A model generated the notes under the pieces. It was not told where the DNA came from and searched no databases. It was given only the letters and a program-made list of their open reading frames with translations. From Clostridium_I sp047718555 (GTDB lineage Bacteria > Bacillota > Clostridia > Clostridiales > Clostridiaceae), in assembly GCF_047718555.1 (NCBI RefSeq), contig NZ_JBDNRK010000016.1, forward strand, positions 15,254 to 79,253: a DNA stretch of 64,000 nt. Direction: 5' to 3'. Of the stretch, positions 26,585 through 34,652 are shown one piece after another (the first letter of the stretch is position 1; each line of letters starts with the position of its first letter). The position numbers were made by a program, and so were the translations under genes.

Positions 26585-27160
26585 TTGAAAATAGGATTAA
26601 AAGGTATAGAAACAAAAAATAAATTATTGTCTATTGCAGCCCATGAATTTGCAGCAATGGGTTTCAACGATACTAAGGTGGATACAATTGTAAGGGGAGC
26701 TAATCTAACAAAACCCTCTTTTTATTTATACTTTGAAAGTAAACAAGCTATATTTGATGAATTAGTAAATATATGCACTATGAAACTAAAAAGTGAAGTT
26801 AGAAAACTTAGACTAACACAAATTGATAAAAATACATTGAGTAGCAATAGGATTAAGAATGTTCTGGAGAATTTATTTAAATTCATTTTAGAAAACAAAG
26901 AGATTATGATTATTGGAATAGTATTAAATAGAAACAGTGATAAAGTTATAAACAAATTAACAGATATAGTGAAAGAAAATTTAAAAATAGAGGCAAATAT
27001 CAATTATATAAAGCCTATTTTTGCTGCCGATATTTTTGCTGACATTTTAGTAACAAATGCATTAATGCTATGTAAAAATTATTTATTAACAGAAAAGTCT
27101 TCACCGGAAGAGCTATCAATAATTTTATCATCACTACTTAGTGAAAGTATATTAAGATAA
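26585..27160 (+). CDS. TetR/AcrR-family transcriptional regulator
   Basis: A 191-residue one-domain repressor: N-terminal TetR helix-turn-helix (LSIAAHEFAAMGFNDTKVDT, then TKPSFYLYFESKQAIFDELV) and an all-helical ligand-binding domain without recognisable specificity. The start is a TTG at 26585 preceded by AGGAAGTG. Divergent from the alcohol dehydrogenase gene; control of that gene and of itself is inferred from position. Confidence 0.85.
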   Translation: MKIGLKGIETKNKLLSIAAHEFAAMGFNDTKVDTIVRGANLTKPSFYLYFESKQAIFDELVNICTMKLKSEVRKLRLTQIDKNTLSSNRIKNVLENLFKFILENKEIMIIGIVLNRNSDKVINKLTDIVKENLKIEANINYIKPIFAADIFADILVTNALMLCKNYLLTEKSSPEELSIILSSLLSESILR

Positions 27161-27535
27161 GAATATATGCTACCGGTATAGCCCGCTAAAAGGTTTTCCA
27201 TTTTTAGAACCTGTCTTAGTTTCAAAATCGCCTAACCTAATTTTTTTGAAGAAAAATAACTTAAAAAAACGTTTCATAACCTTGATAAAATGATTTAAAC
27301 TCTTTACTTCTAACTATTACTAATGAAAAGTCCCCGTCATTTATGATATGGTTCACCGTTACAATTTTAACGTAGACCCTTACCAATCACATTTAAGTCA
27401 AACTTAATATATTACTTTATTTATAATAAAACGATGTATACTTTCCAAAAATCTATAAATTTAGAATGCATTTATCAAGTATATTATTAATACCCTCAAA
27501 TTGAATTCATCTTAACTTATGAATACCCTCTATCT
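27161..27535. other. Intergenic region holding a copy of the rlmH 3' end
   Basis: Mostly AT-rich and without a gene. The one notable element is the rlmH-end copy at 27335-27360, described separately. Confidence 0.5.
27335..27360 (-). repeat. Distal copy of the rlmH 3' end (candidate attachment site)
   Basis: Read on the minus strand, these 26 bases match the end of rlmH at 31990-32015 in 22 positions, in the same orientation. They still encode NGEPYHK followed by a stop, compared with KGEPYHK-stop in rlmH. Staphylococcal SCC elements integrate at exactly this part of rlmH. The pair brackets about 4.6 kb of accessory genes. Confidence 0.65.
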
Positions 27536-28429
27536 TTATCTCCAATTACTAGAGTTTTTTAATGTAATTTCTATTAATTTACTCATTGGTAATGATATAC
27601 TTTTATTTTTATGATACGCAAGTTGAGTTTTAAACTTATTGAATGGTTCTGTTACTTCTATCATCTTAAGCCTTCCTTCCTTTATCTCATTTCTAACTGT
27701 ATAATAAGGTAACAAAGAAATTCCCAGCCCATTCATTACACATTTTTTAATAACTTCTATACTTGAAAATTCTAAAGGATTTACATACCTTATTTTTTTC
27801 TGTTTTAAGTAATTTTCAAAGGCTATTCTAGCACTACATCCTTTTTCACTAAATATGATACTTTCTCTTGCTGCTTCACCTTCAAAATTTGTTGATAAAA
27901 ATTCTAAATCTGCATCTGGTGCACCAATAATGACCATACATTCATCTTTTAAATTTTTAACAACTAAATCTGTATCCATAATTTCTGGTTCAATAGTAAG
28001 GATAATATCTAATTCTCCACTGTGTAATTTACTTCTTAAATCGCTGCAAATTGAATCCTTTAAAATGATGTTTACCTTTGGGAAATTTTTTTTATATTCC
28101 TTTAAAATTTTTCCTAAACGATATATGGTTAATGATTCTCCTGCTCCAATAATTAAATCACCGGATACACCATTTTGTTCTGATGTCATGTTCTTAATTT
28201 CTTTATATACATATAGCATTTGTTTAGCATAAGGAACTAACTCCTTACCTACATTAGTCAAAATAATTTTTTTACCTAAACGGTCAAATAAGGCTTCTCC
28301 TAGCTCATTTTCTAAAATTTGAATGTGAGATGTTATAGTGGACTGAGCATACCCTAAATGCTCTGCTGCTTTTGTAAATCCGTCAAGTTCAACTATAGTT
28401 ATAAATGTTTGCAAATGCCTAATTTCCAT
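27536..28429 (-). CDS. LysR-family transcriptional regulator
   Basis: 297 residues from ATG 28429 (MEIRHLQTFITIVE); the AAAGGA site sits 9 bases before this codon, so an ATG three codons upstream is not the start. N-terminal winged helix-turn-helix (FTKAAEHLGYAQSTITSHIQ) and a C-terminal periplasmic-binding-like effector domain. It is divergent from a DJ-1/PfpI gene with about 150 bases between, so it probably regulates that gene and itself. Effector unknown. Confidence 0.9.
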   Translation of the reverse strand: MEIRHLQTFITIVELDGFTKAAEHLGYAQSTITSHIQILENELGEALFDRLGKKIILTNVGKELVPYAKQMLYVYKEIKNMTSEQNGVSGDLIIGAGESLTIYRLGKILKEYKKNFPKVNIILKDSICSDLRSKLHSGELDIILTIEPEIMDTDLVVKNLKDECMVIIGAPDADLEFLSTNFEGEAARESIIFSEKGCSARIAFENYLKQKKIRYVNPLEFSSIEVIKKCVMNGLGISLLPYYTVRNEIKEGRLKMIEVTEPFNKFKTQLAYHKNKSISLPMSKLIEITLKNSSNWR

Positions 28430-28583
28430 AAATCTCATTCCTTTATACTTTAAATATATAATATTACAGTATCATATATTTCGATTATTTGCTTCATTTA
28501 TTTCAATTTTATTTATAGTACACATAGAGTTATAATTAAGAAAACTAAGTCTCAAATATATATAATTAAAGGAGATGTTAAGT

Positions 28584-29168
28584 ATGAAAAAAGTATTATT
28601 ACTTCTTGCCAATGGTTTTGAAGCCGTAGAAGCAAGTGTTTTTACTGATGTTATAGGTTGGAATAAATCAGACGGTGATGGTACTACAGATTTAATAACT
28701 GTTGGAATAAGAGAAAAATTGAAATGCGCCTTTAACTTCACAGTGATTCCTGAAATACACATCAGTGAAGTTAACATTGATGAATTTGATGCACTTGCAA
28801 TACCAGGAGGATTTGAAGAAGCAGGATTTTATGAAGATGCTTTTAGTGAAGATTTTTTAAACTTAATCAGAGAATTTAACAGAGCAGGAAAAATAATAGT
28901 TTCTATTTGTGTTGGTGCACTTCCTATTGGGAAAAGCGGAGTACTAGTTGGTAGAAATGCCACAACGTATAATTTAGGAAATGGTAAAAGACAAAAACAA
29001 TTATCTGAATTTGGTGCAAATGTTCTTGGTTATGAGCCTATTGTTGTAGATAAAAATATAATCACTTCCTATAATCCTTCAACTGCTTTCGATGTGGCTT
29101 TCAACCTTTTAGAGATACTTACATCTAAAGAAAATTGCAACAATGTTAAGAAGCTAATGGGGTTTTAG
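28584..29168 (+). CDS. DJ-1/PfpI family protein
   Basis: 194 residues from ATG 28584, which has AAAGGAG 9 bases upstream (an ATG three codons earlier is too close to it). Flavodoxin-like DJ-1/PfpI fold: KKVLLLLANGFEAVEASVFT, AIPGGFEEAGFYED, and the nucleophile elbow VSICVGALPIGKSG with the reactive cysteine. Family members are glyoxalases, deglycase-like or chaperone proteins, or amidases; the specific role is open. Lies inside the rlmH-bounded island and is divergent from LysR. Confidence 0.87.
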   Translation: MKKVLLLLANGFEAVEASVFTDVIGWNKSDGDGTTDLITVGIREKLKCAFNFTVIPEIHISEVNIDEFDALAIPGGFEEAGFYEDAFSEDFLNLIREFNRAGKIIVSICVGALPIGKSGVLVGRNATTYNLGNGKRQKQLSEFGANVLGYEPIVVDKNIITSYNPSTAFDVAFNLLEILTSKENCNNVKKLMGF

Positions 29169-29309
29169 CAAAAAACAAAGTGCAAATCTATTTAGAGCAA
29201 AAACAAAAGGGGGTAGCAATTCTTGGCACACTTTTGGCTATTTGCAACCGCTAACACCAATATATTTGTTATCCTCTTAATTACCTATATTCTTATAGTA
29301 AAATTTGTT

Positions 29310-29591
29310 TCAGCCCACAAAATCAGCCGTAAGTATCGGCACTATTACAATGCTATTTTCTAATGCATTGCTGGTAGTGCCGACATTTTAGTGTTTTAAG
29401 GCATTTTTCTTACTATATTTATGTATTATATTTTCATATAAATCTTCCTGCTTAAATCGCAGGGGTTTCCATGCGAATAGGTAAATGAAAACGTGCGATT
29501 TTAGACAGGAGGAGAGTAAATGGAATTAATCGGTGTTTGTCAAGCATGTTGTCGCATGAATCTTTGGGGATGCTTTAATCCTCAATATTAA
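29310..29591 (+). promoter_or_regulatory. Orphan structured leader with a 23-residue cysteine-rich small ORF
   Basis: A strong hairpin, TCGGCACTA near 29338 with TAGTGCCGA near 29390 around an inner CAATGC/GCATTG arm, is followed by a second structure in which AAATCGCA (about 29454-29461) pairs with TGCGATTT (about 29494-29501). An AGGAGGAG site then precedes ATG 29520, which opens a 23-residue frame (start MELIGVCQACCRM, end WGCFNPQY) closed by TAA at 29589-29591. No gene follows on this strand; the frame runs into the 3' end of the opposing MerR gene. It looks like the leader of a lost gene. Confidence 0.45.
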
Positions 29592-29973
29592 TTAGATTGC
29601 TATTATACTTAACTTTTCCAACAAGTACATCATCATAGAATTGTTGCTTATTGTCAATAAAATCAACACATTCGTTCAATTCTAGTATTCTATTCATTAA
29701 ATCTACTTTCTGTTTATTTAACATTCTCTTGCGTTCAGGAATGGTTGATTGACCTTTCAGACATAGGCTAAGATAGATTTTCATATCTTTAATACTCATT
29801 CCACATTTTTTAAGGCAAAATAGGCTGTTAATCCAATTAATATCTCTATCATCAAAAATTCTATAGTTGTTTTTATCTCTTTTCACATTTGGGACTAATC
29901 CCTCATTGCAATAAAACTTTAGAGTTTCATATGTCATGCCTACTTTTTGGCATGCCTCTTTCATTGTATACAT
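29575..29973 (-). CDS. MerR-family transcriptional regulator
   Basis: 132 residues from ATG 29973 (MYTMKEACQKVGMTYETLKF), preceded by a run of Gs as ribosome site; the longer frame is not used. N-terminal MerR winged helix, then a coiled dimerisation helix (RKRMLNKQKVDLMNRILELN) and a short tail without a conserved cysteine ligand cluster, so metal sensing is not supported; YC and CLKKC cysteines in the DNA-binding part could be redox-active (inference). Divergent from an aldo/keto reductase whose promoter has the 19-base spacer typical of MerR activation. Confidence 0.88.
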   Translation of the reverse strand: MYTMKEACQKVGMTYETLKFYCNEGLVPNVKRDKNNYRIFDDRDINWINSLFCLKKCGMSIKDMKIYLSLCLKGQSTIPERKRMLNKQKVDLMNRILELNECVDFIDNKQQFYDDVLVGKVKYNSNLINIED

Positions 29974-30008
29974 ATTATTTTCCCCCCCAAAAAAAGATAT
30001 TTCAAGTA

Positions 30009-30039
30009 TTGACCGGTAGTAACAACCGTGAACTATAAT
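30009..30039 (+). promoter_or_regulatory. MerR-activated promoter with operator
   Basis: TTGACC (30009-30014) and TATAAT (30034-30039) are separated by 19 bases, two more than optimal. The spacer carries a near-perfect 15-base palindrome, CGGTAGTAACAACCG at 30014-30028. An over-long spacer with a centred palindrome is the hallmark of promoters that MerR regulators activate by untwisting DNA. It points at the aldo/keto reductase operon. Confidence 0.8.
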
Positions 30040-30140
30040 CGTATTGTACGACAAAATACGTTATGAATCAAGAAGAATAAAAATTGAAAGAGAGATAACA
30101 ATAAAATTAATATAAATTTATAATTTAGGAGGAAGAAAAA

Positions 30141-31001
30141 ATGGAATTTGTAACATTAAACAATGGGGTAAAAATGCCTCTTTTAGGATATGGAGTTTTT
30201 CAGGTATCCCAAGAAGAGTGTGAAAGATGTGTATTGGACGCAATTAAGGTGGGCTATCGTTTAATTGATACTGCACAATCATACTTTAATGAAGAATCAG
30301 TGGGAAATGCTATTGAAAAATGTGGCATACCTCGTGAAGAATTATTTATTACCACGAAAGTATGGATAGAACACTATGGTTATGAAAAAACAAAAGCATC
30401 TGTTTTTGAATCAATGAAAAAGTTAAAAACGGATTATTTGGATTTGGTTTTGTTGCATCAACCTTTTAATGATTATTATGGTTCTTATCGTGCTTTAGAG
30501 GAACTGTATAGAAAAGGGAAAATAAGAGCTATAGGAGTGAGTAATTTCTATCCTGACAGACTGTCTGATATCTGTGCTTTTAACGAAATCACTCCTCAGG
30601 TAAACCAGGTAGAAACAAATCCGTTGAACCAACAGATAAAGGCTCAAGAGAATATGGTTAAGAACAAAGTTCAAATTGAGGCATGGGCTCCCTTTGGTGA
30701 AGGCAAAAATAATATGTTTACTAATTCTACTTTGATTAGTATCGGTGAAAAATATGAAAAGTCAGCAGCTCAAGTTATTTTAAGATGGTTAATTCAAAGA
30801 AATGTCGTTGCTTTACCAAAATCTACACATATTGAAAGAATGCATGAAAACTTCGATATATTTGATTTTGAGTTGTCTAAGGAGGATATGGATGCAATAA
30901 AGACATTAGATACAGGTAATAGTTTATTCTTTTCACATCAAGAAGCAAGTACTGTTGATTTCTTCGTGGAACTTATTAATAAAAGACGAAATATACAATA
31001 G
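30141..31001 (+). CDS. Aldo/keto reductase (AKR5-like)
   Basis: A 286-residue reductase with the catalytic tetrad D and Y in RLIDTAQSYFNEES, K in ITTKVWIE and H in LVLLHQPFND, and the NADPH site ALPKSTHIERM. The pattern is closest to 2,5-diketogluconate-reductase-like enzymes that reduce aldehydes such as methylglyoxal; substrate not certain. First gene of a MerR-controlled operon followed by an FMN reductase and a truncated EFR1 gene. The start follows TTAGGAGG. Confidence 0.92.
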   Translation: MEFVTLNNGVKMPLLGYGVFQVSQEECERCVLDAIKVGYRLIDTAQSYFNEESVGNAIEKCGIPREELFITTKVWIEHYGYEKTKASVFESMKKLKTDYLDLVLLHQPFNDYYGSYRALEELYRKGKIRAIGVSNFYPDRLSDICAFNEITPQVNQVETNPLNQQIKAQENMVKNKVQIEAWAPFGEGKNNMFTNSTLISIGEKYEKSAAQVILRWLIQRNVVALPKSTHIERMHENFDIFDFELSKEDMDAIKTLDTGNSLFFSHQEASTVDFFVELINKRRNIQ

Positions 31002-31026
31002 AAAAGGTATCCAGGGGGGAAATGAA

Positions 31027-31644
31027 ATGAAAGTATTATTAATTAATGGCAGTCCAAATATGAATGGATGTACCTATACAGCATTAACAGAAGTAGAAAA
31101 AACTTTAAATGAAGCAGGTGTCGATACTGAAATCATTCATGTTGGCAATAAAGATCTTCGTGGATGCATTGGATGTCGTCAATGTAAAAAGAATGGAAAA
31201 TGTGTATTTAATGATTTAATTAATGAAGTTGCGCCTAAATTTGAAGAGTGTGATGGAATAGTTATTGGTTCGCCAGTATATTTTGCTTCGGCAAACGGAA
31301 CTCTTGTCTCATTTATTGATCGATTATTTTATAGTGTTCCATTTGACAAAACAATGAAGGTTGGTGCAGCAGTTGTTTCAGCAAGAAGAGGTGGATGCTC
31401 AGCTACTTTTGATGAAATCAATAAATATTTTACGATTTCAGGTATGCCAGTTGCTTCTAGTCAATACTGGAACAGTGTTCATGGATATACACCAGATGAT
31501 GTTCGAAAAGACGAAGAAGGATTGCAGACAATGCGTACATTGGGTAAAAATATGGCATTTTTAATCAAGAGTATTTCATTAGGAAAAGAAAAGTTCGGCT
31601 TACCAGAAAAAGAGACTAGGATTGGGACCAATTTTATTCGATAG
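31027..31644 (+). CDS. NADPH-dependent FMN reductase / iron-sulfur flavoprotein-like
   Basis: 205 residues from ATG 31027 (MKVLLINGSPNMNGCTYTAL), the flavodoxin-like FMN-binding start; a frame upstream overlaps the reductase gene and is not used. GCIGCRQCKKNGKC provides the cysteine pattern seen in iron-sulfur flavoproteins and in many NAD(P)H:quinone or azo-type reductases. GSPVYFASANGTL is the second flavin loop. Together with the aldo/keto reductase it suggests a response to electrophiles or quinones, sensed by MerR. Confidence 0.88.
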   Translation: MKVLLINGSPNMNGCTYTALTEVEKTLNEAGVDTEIIHVGNKDLRGCIGCRQCKKNGKCVFNDLINEVAPKFEECDGIVIGSPVYFASANGTLVSFIDRLFYSVPFDKTMKVGAAVVSARRGGCSATFDEINKYFTISGMPVASSQYWNSVHGYTPDDVRKDEEGLQTMRTLGKNMAFLIKSISLGKEKFGLPEKETRIGTNFIR

Positions 31645-31679
31645 AGATTTAATAATTTGTGGACAGAAGGAGAAAAACA

Positions 31680-31880
31680 ATGGGATTTTATTTTACTGCC
31701 ACTGGCAATAGTCTGTATGTAGCAAAGCAGTTTGACGCAAATCTTATCAGTATCCCGCAGGTTATTAATAATGATAATTTGAGTTTTCAGGATGAAACAA
31801 TCGGCATTGTCTGTCCTGTTTTTGACAATCTGCCTCCACAGTTTGTCATTGACTTTATTGATGTTAGTATATTAGTGTAG
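31680..31880 (+). pseudogene. EFR1-family ferrodoxin, truncated
   Basis: From ATG 31680 with GAAGGAG upstream the frame reads GFYFTATGNSLYVAKQFD and continues to IGIVCPVFDNLPPQFVIDFI, the flavodoxin-like N-terminus of EFR1 (flavodoxin plus two 4Fe-4S clusters) proteins of about 250 residues. It stops after about 66 codons; the ferredoxin half is absent. It is the last gene of the MerR-linked operon and stands next to the rlmH end, where the island seems to have been trimmed. Confidence 0.65.
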
Positions 31881-31938
31881 ACACGTGTAACTTAATTTTA
31901 GATTTAGTTCTGTCACATCTTTCTTATAGTCTGCTTCA

Positions 31939-31975
31939 AGGACTTACTTCTCACAGTAAGTCCTCCAACATTTTT
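31939..31975 (+). terminator. Hairpin between the island and rlmH
   Basis: GGACTTACT and AGTAAGTCC form a 9-bp perfect stem with loop TCTCAC, followed by a T-containing but interrupted tail. Probably ends the MerR-linked operon. Confidence 0.55.
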
Positions 31976-31989
31976 ACCGAAAAAATCTA

Positions 31990-32015
31990 CGTTATTTATG
32001 GTACGGTTCACCCTT
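31990..32015 (-). repeat. rlmH 3' end copy at its native site (candidate attachment site)
   Basis: Last seven codons and stop of rlmH plus two bases. It forms a direct repeat with 27335-27360 (22 of 26 identical). Confidence 0.65.
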
Positions 32016-32471
32016 CATAATCCTAAATCCTCTATAAATCTGTTCCAGCAATATAACTCTCATTAACTGATGCGGAAATGTCATCTTAGAAAAACACAGT
32101 TTATAATCTGCTCTTTTTAAAACTACTGAGGATAAACCCAGTGATCCACCGATAACAAATGCTATGTTACTTTCTCCCTTTATACCTAGGTCTTTAATAA
32201 AATCCGATAGTTCCTCAGAAGATAACATTTTACCCTTTAAATCCAAAGCTATCACGTAAGCATTATCCTTTAAACATTTAAGTATGCCTTCTCCCTCTTT
32301 ATCCTTTATGCTTTCTTCTTCCTTTAAAGAGGCATTATCGGGAGTCTTTTCATCTTGAACTTCTACTATATCTAGCTTACAATATCTAGAAAGCCTTTTC
32401 CTATATTCATCTATGGCGTCCCTAAGATATTTTTCTTTTATTTTTCCTACTGTAATTAGAGTTATATTCAC
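31992..32471 (-). CDS. rlmH: 23S rRNA pseudouridine-1915 N3-methyltransferase
   Basis: A 159-residue SPOUT-fold methyltransferase that acts on mature 70S ribosomes at helix 69. The full family pattern is present: NITLITVGKIKEKYLRDAID, VIALDLKGK, FVIGGSLGLSS, and the knot region MTFPHQLMRVILLEQIYRGF ending KGEPYHK. The reading is intact. Its 3' end is the known integration target of SCC-type elements and here has a second copy 4.6 kb downstream. Confidence 0.97.
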   Translation of the reverse strand: MNITLITVGKIKEKYLRDAIDEYRKRLSRYCKLDIVEVQDEKTPDNASLKEEESIKDKEGEGILKCLKDNAYVIALDLKGKMLSSEELSDFIKDLGIKGESNIAFVIGGSLGLSSVVLKRADYKLCFSKMTFPHQLMRVILLEQIYRGFRIMKGEPYHK

Positions 32472-32489
32472 AATGCTATTCTCCTATAA

Positions 32490-33371
32490 TCATTTTGACC
32501 AGTATATTGGTGGAGTAAGTGATATGGGTAACTTTGTGTGAGAATCACCTTTCGCCGTGTTAATCTGGGCTTGGGTAAGAAAGATACTATGGGTGAGGTT
32601 AGCTCCTCTAAGGTCAGCATCTCGCAAATCAGCTCCGATGAGATCAGCCCCATTCAAATCCACGCCTCTGAGATCAGCCGCAATAAGGTAGGCTCCTCTC
32701 AAATTTTCACATCTCAGATCTTTTTTTCTGAGATCTGCGCCAATAAGGTCTAATCCTCGACCAAGAGTCTTTTGGTGCATTGAAGAAGTCTTCTTCCCAC
32801 GGGGAACTTTGCTTCGCACCAATTCGCTAGTCTGTAGAAGTAGAGTATTAACATGTCCACGGTGTGCTGTCAAATCTAGTGCTATGAGGGAGTCAGGACT
32901 GAGGCAAGTGAGTCGTTCAGTCTCATTAAGCATGGAGCCGAGTTCATCTTGGATATGATGGGCCTGTTGCAGCGTAAGTGATTCTGCCAGATACCAGAGC
33001 ATTTCATGGATCTGACGCATAATCAGGAAGACCTCATACATTTGCTTAGCGGATTCTGGAACTTGCCGCCAGTCATGCCCACCATAGGTGACTTGAGCAA
33101 CCTTTTGACCCGCACCAAAACAGTCATAGGCAGTGCACCCTTTAAGTCCCAGCTTTCTGAGACTTTTGTGAACGCCGCATCGAAAGTCTGATTGTAGGTT
33201 AATACAAGGCTTACCAGCATCTTTGTCAATAGGGAAGCCTTCTGAAGCTGAAAAGTACAATGCAACACAACAAAAGCCGAAACAGTTTTCGCAGTCAGCT
33301 CGCAGATTGCTGCAACTCATATCAGAAAAAGATAATATTGAATTATTCTTGTTTCCATAGGAATATTTCAT
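32490..33371 (-). CDS. Pentapeptide-repeat protein with cysteine-rich N-terminal domain
   Basis: 293 residues. The last third has about ten tandem A(D/N)LXX pentapeptide repeats (LRGADL/ANLRGA type), which build a right-handed square beta helix. Residues about 15-85 hold many cysteines (CENCFGFCC, FRCG, CTAYDCFG), a likely metal or iron-sulfur site. The fold recalls DNA-mimicking Qnr/MfpA proteins, but this family's role is unknown. The coding DNA is much richer in G and C than rlmH or the aminotransferase gene on either side, which suggests recent transfer into this operon. It ends 18 bases before the rlmH start. Confidence 0.85.
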   Translation of the reverse strand: MKYSYGNKNNSILSFSDMSCSNLRADCENCFGFCCVALYFSASEGFPIDKDAGKPCINLQSDFRCGVHKSLRKLGLKGCTAYDCFGAGQKVAQVTYGGHDWRQVPESAKQMYEVFLIMRQIHEMLWYLAESLTLQQAHHIQDELGSMLNETERLTCLSPDSLIALDLTAHRGHVNTLLLQTSELVRSKVPRGKKTSSMHQKTLGRGLDLIGADLRKKDLRCENLRGAYLIAADLRGVDLNGADLIGADLRDADLRGANLTHSIFLTQAQINTAKGDSHTKLPISLTPPIYWSK

Positions 33372-33429
33372 GTTTATTTACCTCATATATTGCAATAAAT
33401 TATATTCATTGCATCTAAGCAGATTCTAA

Positions 33430-34602
33430 CTAAATTTTTCTACTCTTTGCCTTTTCTCTAAGAGTTGCTAATCTTTTAACAGCTTCAATTAAGGTCTCAT
33501 CCTTCTTTGCAAAATGAAATCTTATGTAGTTATTTACATCTTCTTTAAAAAAGCTTGAACCAGGTACTGCTGCTACTCCCACTTCTTTTGCCAGCCATTC
33601 ACAGAATTCCATGTCACTACCCTTAGTAAATTCTGATATATCCACCATAACATAATATGCACCTTCAGGTTTTGTATACTTGAGGCCAGCCTCATCAAGC
33701 CCTTTAAGGAAAAGATCCCTTTTCTTAGTATACAATTCTCCTAGAGATTCATAGTATTCATCAGGTAAATTGAGCCCTGCTAAAACCGCTGCTTGAAGTG
33801 GTGCTGCTGCACCAACGGTTAAAAAGTCGTGAACCTTTTTGGCATTTTCTATTATACCTTCTGGGGCGATAACATATCCGATTCTCCACCCTGTTATGGC
33901 ATAGGTTTTAGATAGTGAACTGCAGGAAATTGTACGTTCAAACATTCCCGGTAATGCTGTCATATAATTATGCTTATATGGTTTCATAACTATGTGTTCA
34001 TATACTTCGTCTGTAATTACAAAGGTATCATATTCTTTAGCTAAGTTCCCAATAAACTGAAGTTCTTCTATGGTAAAAACCTTTCCTGTTGGATTAGATG
34101 GATTACACAATATGATTGCCTTTGGCTTTTGCTGAAATGCTCTTATAAGTTCTTCTTTATCAAAATTAAATTCCGGTGGTTTTAAAGGAACATATATAGG
34201 CACTGCCCCACATAGAATAGCATCTGCCCCATAGTTTTCATAGAAAGGAGAAAATACTACAACTTTATCACCTGGATCACAAGCTGTCATCATTGAAACC
34301 ATCATTGCTTCTGTACTTCCACAGGTAACAACTATCTCTTTATTTGGATCTATGGGAATGCCCATAAATTTTGTCTGCTTTTTTGCCAATGCTTCTCTTA
34401 GTTTTTGTGACCCCCAGGTAATTTCATATTGATGTGGTCCTTCTTCTGCTACTTTTACAAGAGCCTCTTTAATTTCCTTTGGTGGATCAAAATCTGGAAA
34501 TCCCTGTGATAAATTTATAGCACCATATTTATTTGATATTCTCGTCATTTTACGAATAACCGATTCTGTAAAACCATTTAACCTCTCACTTATTTGTGGC
34601 AT
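33430..34602 (-). CDS. Pyridoxal-phosphate aminotransferase, class I/II
   Basis: A 390-residue fold-type I aminotransferase. The Schiff-base lysine is in SSLSKTYAITGWRIGY, and NPSNPTGKVF and DEVYEHI are conserved; the sequence follows the YbdL/PatA-like methionine or aspartate aminotransferase group (INLSQGFPDFDPP). Substrate undecided. Housekeeping run on the minus strand, about 50 bases after the SEC-C gene. Confidence 0.92.
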   Translation of the reverse strand: MPQISERLNGFTESVIRKMTRISNKYGAINLSQGFPDFDPPKEIKEALVKVAEEGPHQYEITWGSQKLREALAKKQTKFMGIPIDPNKEIVVTCGSTEAMMVSMMTACDPGDKVVVFSPFYENYGADAILCGAVPIYVPLKPPEFNFDKEELIRAFQQKPKAIILCNPSNPTGKVFTIEELQFIGNLAKEYDTFVITDEVYEHIVMKPYKHNYMTALPGMFERTISCSSLSKTYAITGWRIGYVIAPEGIIENAKKVHDFLTVGAAAPLQAAVLAGLNLPDEYYESLGELYTKKRDLFLKGLDEAGLKYTKPEGAYYVMVDISEFTKGSDMEFCEWLAKEVGVAAVPGSSFFKEDVNNYIRFHFAKKDETLIEAVKRLATLREKAKSRKI

Positions 34603-34652
34603 ACTCTATCAATCCTCTCGTTACCGTCTTTATAACTATGTATAAATATTAT

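Noticed and set aside
31992..32471. Possible disruption of rlmH by the neighbouring island
   Set aside because: The gene is full length with all family motifs and keeps its normal C-terminus, as expected for elements that integrate at its end.
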